DNA of 64,000 nt from Asterias rubens (lineage: Eukaryota; Echinodermata; Asteroidea; Forcipulatida; Asteriidae): the NCBI RefSeq assembly GCF_902459465.1, contig NC_047063.1, forward strand, positions 15,685,343 through 15,749,342, given 5' to 3'. Below the pieces are notes generated by a model. That model was not told the DNA's origin and searched no databases. It worked only from the letters and a program-made list of their open reading frames with translations. Shown here piece after piece: positions 59,401-64,000 of this stretch (the stretch's first letter is position 1; the number at the start of each line of letters is the position of its first letter). Both the position numbers and the translations under genes were made by a program.

Positions 59401-62400
59401 ATCCCGTCTTCAGCTTACTGGCTCGACTGAAATCACTGGCTTCGGGCAAGTGGTCCAGTTGCATTGGAGAGCTGTTGATAGTATAAAACTCTGAAGTAGC
59501 ATAGTTTTTGAGAAAGTGGTAATTTCTCACTAAAATATTAAAAGACTTCTAGCTAGAAGTCTTTTATTCCTATCTGAAAGCACACAAATTCGTCCAACAA
59601 GGGTGCTTTTTCTTTCATAGTTTTCTCGCAACTTCGATGACCAATGGAGCCCAAATTTACACAGGCTTGTTATTTTATGCTTATGATGGGATATTAAAAG
59701 TGAGAAGACTGGTCTTTGACATTTACCAAACGTGTACAGTGCCTTTAACATTTGACTCAGTGATCTAATATATGAAAACACATTATAGGTCATACGGGAA
59801 TCATTATGTACCATGGCTTATATTTCTGAAGAAACTCTCAGTCTATGGGTTTTGTGTACATACCTGTAATGATGTGGCATTGGTCATACACATCACTGTC
59901 TCTTAGATCCAAGAGTAAGTAAGGACTTTCAGACTCCTCTGGATTGGGAACGGCCGAAGCGGGTGTTGCTGGAACGGAGTTGCTGTCAATGTCAAACTCA
60001 CCGATGCCTTTAATCACACTGTGTAGAGATGAGACCAATCAAGTTTGTTTGTTTTGTTTGTTTATTTTTTTCCATATATCACAACTAGACAATCTTTCAA
60101 TACACAAATTTGATACAAAACAGTGACAATTGATAGTGACATCATGTGAAGGTGAGCCGGGTTAACCATGGGGTAAAAAGAAAAGACCCAGGGCCTCCAT
60201 TCCACAGTGATAACTGAAATAGTTTGAAAATGTCTTTATATTGACTAACCCAAACACTAAGCCAGTAATTATTAACCAAAACCGTATAACCCAAGTACTG
60301 ACCTCTGTAATGTTGACCTTGATGTTGATATTTCACCCTCCTCCCCAAAGTCCCCTTCAGTCAGAGCCAGTGAAGGGACAGGACTATCCCCTCCTCCATT
60401 CCTAAAGTTTGTGAGCTCTGGATTTGTTGCTTGGGACTCTGCAAAGTCAAATTTGGATTTCAAATTGTGAGGATAATCTTTGCGTTTATGTTATTTACTC
60501 TGTACAAAGCTTTTATGTTTAAAAGATAGAAACAATCAAATTATTTTACTTTGAGGTATTTTTCTCAAAAATGGTTTCACGATAGTTTTAGTTTGATGCT
60601 AGAATGCATCATTTTGAATATATGGTTTAAAGGCACAGCCGTCGATTTCACAAAACTCTTCCTAACTTAAGACTAATCATAGGACTAAGGACGAGTCCCA
60701 ACCCTACACTGAAGCATGCAGACCTTAAGATTAACCCTAAGTTAGGACTCGCCCTAACTCGAGATAAGACGAGTCCTAACTCTTCGTGAAATCGACCCCT
60801 GGACACTCATGCTCAGTGTTCTCCACACCGTAAATTGGGAGGGCGGGCCGCCCTCCTAAAATTTAGGCCGCCCTGCCAAAGAATTGGCCGCCCTGCTAAA
60901 ATTATTGGCCGCCCTGCCCAAAAAAAGACAAAGAGACTATTTTTAGACTGCATTTAATAAGATCAAACGAGTACCTGACAAGCCAAAACCAACCTCAAAA
61001 CTACAGCATCCGAAATGCGATCGTAAACAACAATAAAACACGATGTACACACGGCCACATGGTTAGTAAGCCGAGTGCATCAACCAACCCTGCACACACC
61101 ACGCACACCGTCGACGTCGCCGTTAGCATGGGAATACCCACTGCATGCACAGTGCATAAACAGTCCGCACGCTGTGATTGGCCGTTGATAGACTCCAACA
61201 CAATACGCACGTTCACAAACTGAGAAAGAATTGCCACACAGTAGTGTGGCGCACACATGTACAGAATGGTACAATGTACATGTACAGCCTCGAAGTATAC
61301 TCAAACAGGCCTTGAATTACACGGCGGCCACGACGGCCATGGCTGTCAATGCCCTTCCAACTGGCCGTGATGCCCCTCGAAAAAATACCATTTTCACAGC
61401 CAAAACTGCCGTGCCCTTTTTTCCCGTTGGCCGTCGTGCCTTTTTTTTTACCCAAGCCCAAGATTTTATTGTTGACACAAACATTTGTTTTCGGCCGACT
61501 ACTTACGGCCGACGATATTAATCCAGGGAACTCTATAGCAGTCATGGTATTCAACGTTACAAGCGCAACGGAGATTCCACTCCCGAGCTAGCGCTAACCT
61601 GCATCGCATATACTCCACACGCTCGTTTAGCTGACGTCCCAATTTCACAAGGAACCAGTCTAACACAATCCATTGATCAACAGAGGGCGCTGTTGTTAAA
61701 ATGCCCATATATGGTATCCTCCGTTTGTGAATGGACGAAATATTGTTGGTGAATGAAATGACTCTTGGAAATGTTTACGAAGGAATTTGCCAAAATAAAG
61801 ATGCAAAAAGAGCGTTTGGAGGAAGATGTAAAAGATGAATTTGAGAACTATGCCCCAAATGCAAGAAAGTTAACTTACGATAATTTTTTTCCTTCATAAA
61901 AATTCTTCTTTTTACAAAATCATTTGGTTTCTTTATGAGTAAGATATGATTTATCAATATCTTGAATAACATATGATTTATCAATATCTTATTCATAACA
62001 AAAACTGTTCCATTGGGTTAACCACCCATAGGGAAACCTCTAGCCAATTTTTTTATTTACTTGTTTAATAAGGCTCATGACCCCTTCGATAACTTACTGG
62101 CCTTCGCGCCTTCTTTATTTTGAAACTTTTGACCTTGGTGCCCTTTCTACTGGCCTTGGTGCCTTTCAAAATTTGCCTATATCCAAGGCCAAAGTGGCCT
62201 TGCCCTAAAAAAATTGTAATTCCAGGCCTGCTCAAACATGTCAACTTTCGCCCATTGAGGGCGTGCGCAATGCGGGGCAAAGGTCATTGATAAATAAATT
62301 GTTTGGTGCGTGACCGATCGTTGAATCTCGATTATTTTATTGCAAACCAAGTTCTTAACGACGGAACCAGTAATCACTAATTCATGAAAATGGTTTTGGA

Positions 62401-63287
62401 AGGAAAAAGTATTAATTAGGGCCATAGCTTGGGGATAAGATCGTCCAAAAATGTGGGGTTTTGGGTTTTTTTTTTTTTTTTTTCGTTTTGAAAATTGGAC
62501 ACGAAGGCCGTCCGATCACCTGCTTTCAAAATTCTGACGTGCGGTATGTCGATCATCCCTTTGAGGTTATTGGTGCGGCGCACAAAGCAAAATGTATAAC
62601 ATTGTAGTTTTTATTTAGTTTTTTTAAATAAGGTTGTTCCGACCGAAATGGATGTCAATCAATAGGTAGCGTCGTCGGGCCCAGGGGTTAATACACTATT
62701 TTAAGAAAATGGTTTTCGCAAGCATTTGTTAATTTCATGTTCGCTGACGTCATATCAAAATGGGCGCCATTTTGATTACGTCATATTGACGGACGCCATT
62801 TTGATTACAACATGCCGCCCTCCTAAAAAAAAAGTCTGTGGAGAACACTGCATGCTAGTTACACAAAATAATGGTTAGCACAAAAGCTTACTTGTTAATG
62901 AGCAATGAATTTTGTACAACATTGTGAGGAATGGCTCCCTCTGAAGTAACTTAGTTTTTGAGAAAGAGGTAGTTTCTCACTCAAATATTAAAATACTTCA
63001 GGCCTGAAGCCTTATATTAGGCATCTGAAAACACACAAATCTAGCAATAAGGGCGTTTTTCCCCCCTCATAATTCTCTTGCAACTGCTATGACCAATTGA
63101 GCCCTAACTTTCACAGATTTGCTATTTTGTGCATTTGATGAGATACACCAAGTGAGAATAATGGTCTTTGACAATAACCATTGGTGTCCAGTGCCTTTAA
63201 ATAAAAATCTTCAAGTAACACTTTGATCTTACCTAGATATCGTGACACTTGTTCTTCTTTCCTCTGGTAGGCTTGGACTTGTAAAAC
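53481..63287 (-). CDS. CEP41: CEP41 centrosomal/ciliary protein, C-terminal 282 residues (5' partial)
   Basis: Eight minus-strand exons join in frame: 63287-63233, 60438-60303, 60018-59864, 58035-57968, 57493-57379, 56241-56080, 54582-54526, 53581-53481, 849 bases ending in TAG. The central rhodanese fold runs from SPYLLLDLRDSDVYDQCHI through GKIIVLYDEDER to TTFVERDFNNTFLLSGG and QKFPTGLVTGTIPASC, the signature order of CEP41. STLQS-VIKGIGEFDID just before it and the end SSHWK also fit the family. The usual rhodanese catalytic cysteine position, in the loop VLYDEDER, has no cysteine, so no sulphurtransferase activity is expected. Vertebrate CEP41 is a centrosome and cilium protein needed for tubulin glutamylation in the axoneme. 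Two introns have U12-type signals (see findings). The N-terminal exons, including a region before VLQVQAYQRKEEQ, lie beyond 64000. Confidence 0.92.
54265..54420. repeat. M7 element
   Basis: AGCAGAAATGAGCAAGATAC, CAGTCACAAGTTGC and CACCTCTATGCAATCTGGCC are M7 words. It lies just below a CEP41 exon. Confidence 0.6.
54597..54607 (-). promoter_or_regulatory. U12-type branch site of the CEP41 AT-AC intron
   Basis: The minus strand reads TTTTCCTTGAC here, an exact match to the U12 branch consensus TTCCTTRAC. It lies 14 bases upstream of the exon at 54582, within the usual spacing. Confidence 0.85.
55230..55372. mobile_element. M1 MITE, right half
   Basis: TTACTTCAGAGGGAGCTGTT, TTTTATACTATCAGCAGCTC and TTACCAAAGTATCCACTGCC are the right half of M1. 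It is followed at once by M2-like AAGACTCGTCCTAACTCGAG. Confidence 0.7.
55395..55770. repeat. M8 dispersed repeat with inverted ends
   Basis: GAATAAAAGAGTAGACGACG at the left and CACTACTCTTTTATTCCCAT near 55525 form the same hairpin as at 43176. CCCACATGGCGCGCTCTCG follows. It sits in the CEP41 AT-AC intron. Confidence 0.65.
55788..55998. mobile_element. CAGGCC-family MITE next to an M2 end
   Basis: CAGGCCTGAAATTCATTGGA at the left and TGTAATTCCAGACCTC at the right are inverted. Inside are GGGGCACCAAGACCAGGGG and its repeat GGGGCACCAAGGTCAAG. The preceding AACTCTTTGTGAAATCCACC is a stray M2 right end. Confidence 0.7.
56071..56079 (-). promoter_or_regulatory. U12-type 5' splice site (AT-AC intron) of CEP41
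   Basis: The minus strand reads GAAC|ATATCCTTT at the exon edge 56080. ATATCCTTT is the canonical AT-type U12 donor. Reading past it would end the protein early at TAA. Confidence 0.88.
56372..56516 (-). repeat. S1 SINE derived from a tRNA
   Basis: On the minus strand TGACCGAGTGGTTAAGAGCA is a box A of serine/leucine-tRNA type and GTGGGTTCGAATCCTGG contains a perfect box B. The tail has TTGTGTCCTTGAGCAAGATA and a TTGCTTCTCTTCACCC end. Other copies are at 24940 and 48185. Confidence 0.8.
56812..57175. mobile_element. M1 MITE, full length
   Basis: It starts AAAGACAATGGACACTATTG and ends near TTACCAATAGCATTGTA. Its central hairpin has perfect 16-base arms (GATTTCGAGACCTCAA near 56989). It lies in a CEP41 intron. 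Confidence 0.8.
57540..57965. other. CEP41 intron with a short GCGCTT-type repeat end
   Basis: ATAATAATAATGAAATTAAC followed by TTATATAGTGCTCTC recalls the repeat at 13138. Nothing else recognisable lies in this 0.47-kb intron, whose donor is GTATCCTT (see findings). Confidence 0.5.
58578..58756. mobile_element. CAGGCC-family MITE
   Basis: CAGGCCTCATACTTCACTG at the left is matched weakly by AAGCATACAGGCATG at the right. The interior has GCAATTGCCTCCATAGCCCC and CTTGGTGCCCTTG twice. Confidence 0.65.
59141..59246. repeat. 53-bp tandem duplication
   Basis: 59141-59193 and 59194-59246 are nearly identical (start TTTGGCTGAAGAATGTCAAG; one substitution, ACTGCAGG versus ACAGCAGG). It lies in a CEP41 intron. 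Confidence 0.9.
59474..59750. mobile_element. M1 MITE, left-truncated
   Basis: Family words run from TAGTATAAAACTCTGAAGTA to the right terminus ACGTGTACAGTGCCTTTAA. A short perfect hairpin ACTTCTAGCTAGAAGT occupies the centre. It ends 114 bases from the rhodanese exon at 59864. Confidence 0.75.
60640..60796. mobile_element. M2 MITE inside M1
   Basis: CGTCGATTTCACAAAACTC at the left pairs with CTCTTCGTGAAATCGAC at the right. Its interior matches the copy at 52362-52523 closely. Confidence 0.85.
60814..62850. mobile_element. 2-kb non-autonomous DNA transposon with 6-bp target duplication
   Basis: CAGTGTTCTCCACA at 60814 and TGTGGAGAACACTG ending at 62850 are perfect 14-base inverted ends. Both are followed inward by GGAGGGCGG/CCGCCCTCC blocks. 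CATGCT flanks both sides (60808-60813 and 62851-62856). No transposase frame is present. CAGTG ends suggest hAT or CACTA relatives, but the class is undecided. Confidence 0.88.
61306..62230. mobile_element. CAGGCC element (925 bp) nested in the 2-kb transposon
   Basis: CAGGCCTTGAATTAC at the left and GTAATTCCAGGCCTG at the right differ at one base as inverted repeats. CTCAAA is duplicated on both sides (61300-61305 and 62231-62236). The ends hold repeated GGCCGT, TGGCCTTGGTGCC and GCCAAAGTGGCCTTGCCC words. It is the longest of six family members in the window and has no transposase frame. Confidence 0.88.
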
Positions 63288-64000
63288 CTTGCAAAATAAA
63301 CAAAAGAACAAAAATAAACACATGTCACAAAAATAGGCTAAAGTTTAACACAAATACCAAAAAGATGATCATCTGTTTGCATGGTGATCCAGTATTTTAA
63401 TGATTTGCATGCAATTATAAATAAATAGAAAAACTGCAGACAAACATCAAGTTTGATAAAACGTGAAACATCCTGACTTGAATTGAGTGATAAGTCTTCT
63501 ACTTACCAAAGAGACTTGGGAAGAAATTAATTATTCTAAAAGAAAAACACTTTTCTCAATCAAAAGCTCTGTAGAAATGTTTCTCTCCAAAAACAAGAAA
63601 TTACATTGCTCGCACAAGTTAAAAAGCACAACAAACATCAACAAGTTAAAGGTTATAAAAAGCAAACAAATATTACACACAAAACAATGTGTTTAATTCT
63701 TAGCATTTAGCAAGTTTCAAAATAAAATCCACACACCCAGCCTGGCCATGTAGACAACAAGGAACAAATGCTATGATAATTATTGCTAACAAAAATTAAT
63801 ATGCAAAGCTTTATGAACCATCACTCATCTTATATTGAGAATCATAACACCCACTGGGACAAAAGAGTGAAGATGGTGGTTAATGGGAACACCAAACCTA
63901 GACTGTGTAAATCTTGCACGTGCTTAAACATTCTACATGCTCTAGGGCTCCAAAGTAACAGGTTCCATCGTTTGAATACTTGTAGACTTACACAGCCTAT
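63288..64000. other. CEP41 intron at the right edge
   Basis: No conserved CEP41 exon is found here. A donor-like TTTG|GTAAGT on the minus strand near 63505 has a possible short exon before it. Its only open frame is out of phase with the exon at 63287, so I do not call it. Confidence 0.5.

Larger units (their letters stand above)
60626..63200. mobile_element. M1 MITE carrying two further insertions
   Basis: The left end TTTAAAGGCAC stops at 60636, a short M1 piece TGGACACTCATGCT remains at 60800-60813, and the rest resumes at 62851 and runs to the right end TTGGTGTCCAGTGCCTTTAA at 63200. The two gaps are an M2 element and a 2-kb transposon. The right end is 33 bases from the exon at 63233. 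Confidence 0.85.

Noticed and set aside
61213..61591. Overlapping frames of 80-113 codons on both strands inside the nested transposon
   Set aside because: They lie across transposon ends and a CG-rich foldback region and show no transposase motif.
63500..63540. Additional short CEP41 exon before a GTAAGT donor
   Set aside because: The only open frame between a plausible acceptor and this donor is out of phase with the next exon and unlike CEP41.

Overview
This is animal nuclear DNA. The genes have many small exons, introns use GT-AG signals (plus two that look like the minor U12 class), and the spacers are AT-rich and full of short inverted-repeat elements and tRNA-derived SINEs. The proteins are of invertebrate-deuterostome type. 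The commonest repeat here (starting AAAGGCACTGGACACTATTG) resembles sequence I associate with echinoderms, probably a sea star. That assignment is from memory and was not checked by search.

Four protein-coding genes can be supported, and every splice junction proposed keeps the reading frame. (1) 1676-12776, plus strand: the 3' part of a MET/RON-family receptor tyrosine kinase, with IPT repeats, a membrane segment, kinase domain and stop; the Sema and PSI exons lie to the left of the window. (2) 36472-21722, minus strand: a complete BRPF1-like peregrin of 1307 codons (C2H2 finger, EPC-N, PHD, extended PHD, bromodomain, PWWP), the scaffold of MOZ/MORF and HBO1 acetyltransferase complexes. (3) 40250-44642, plus strand: the mitochondrial F1-ATPase gamma subunit, complete from the residue matching the mature N-terminus, but with no clear presequence. 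(4) 63287-53481, minus strand: the last eight coding exons of CEP41, a ciliary rhodanese-fold protein.

Layout: MET and BRPF converge across a 9-kb spacer (12.8-21.7 kb). BRPF and ATP5F1C are divergent around 37.9-39.3 kb. ATP5F1C and CEP41 converge across an 8-kb spacer (45.0-53.5 kb). The genes are functionally unrelated (signalling, chromatin, respiration, cilia) and no shared pathway is implied.

The spacers and introns hold about ten repeat families. I use these labels: M1 (TIR AAAGGCACTGGACACTATTG), M2 (TIR GTCGATTTCACAAA), M3 (TIR AAAGGAACACGTTGCCTTGG), M4 (ends ATAGACCTTATGCA), M6 (ends AGCCCGGTTCATA), M7 (ends GCCCAATTTCATAAAGC), M8 (ends GGAATAAAAG), CAGGCC elements, and SINEs S1-S4.

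The most interesting observations are: an AT-AC U12-type intron in CEP41 with textbook donor and branch site, with a second probable U12 intron two introns upstream; a four-layer nest of transposons in another CEP41 intron, two layers of which have intact 6-bp target duplications; a tandem duplication running from the MET C-terminal tail into its 3' UTR; and the missing presequence of the ATP synthase gamma subunit. I saw no CRISPR array, no genuine tRNA or rRNA gene, and no intact transposase or viral gene.
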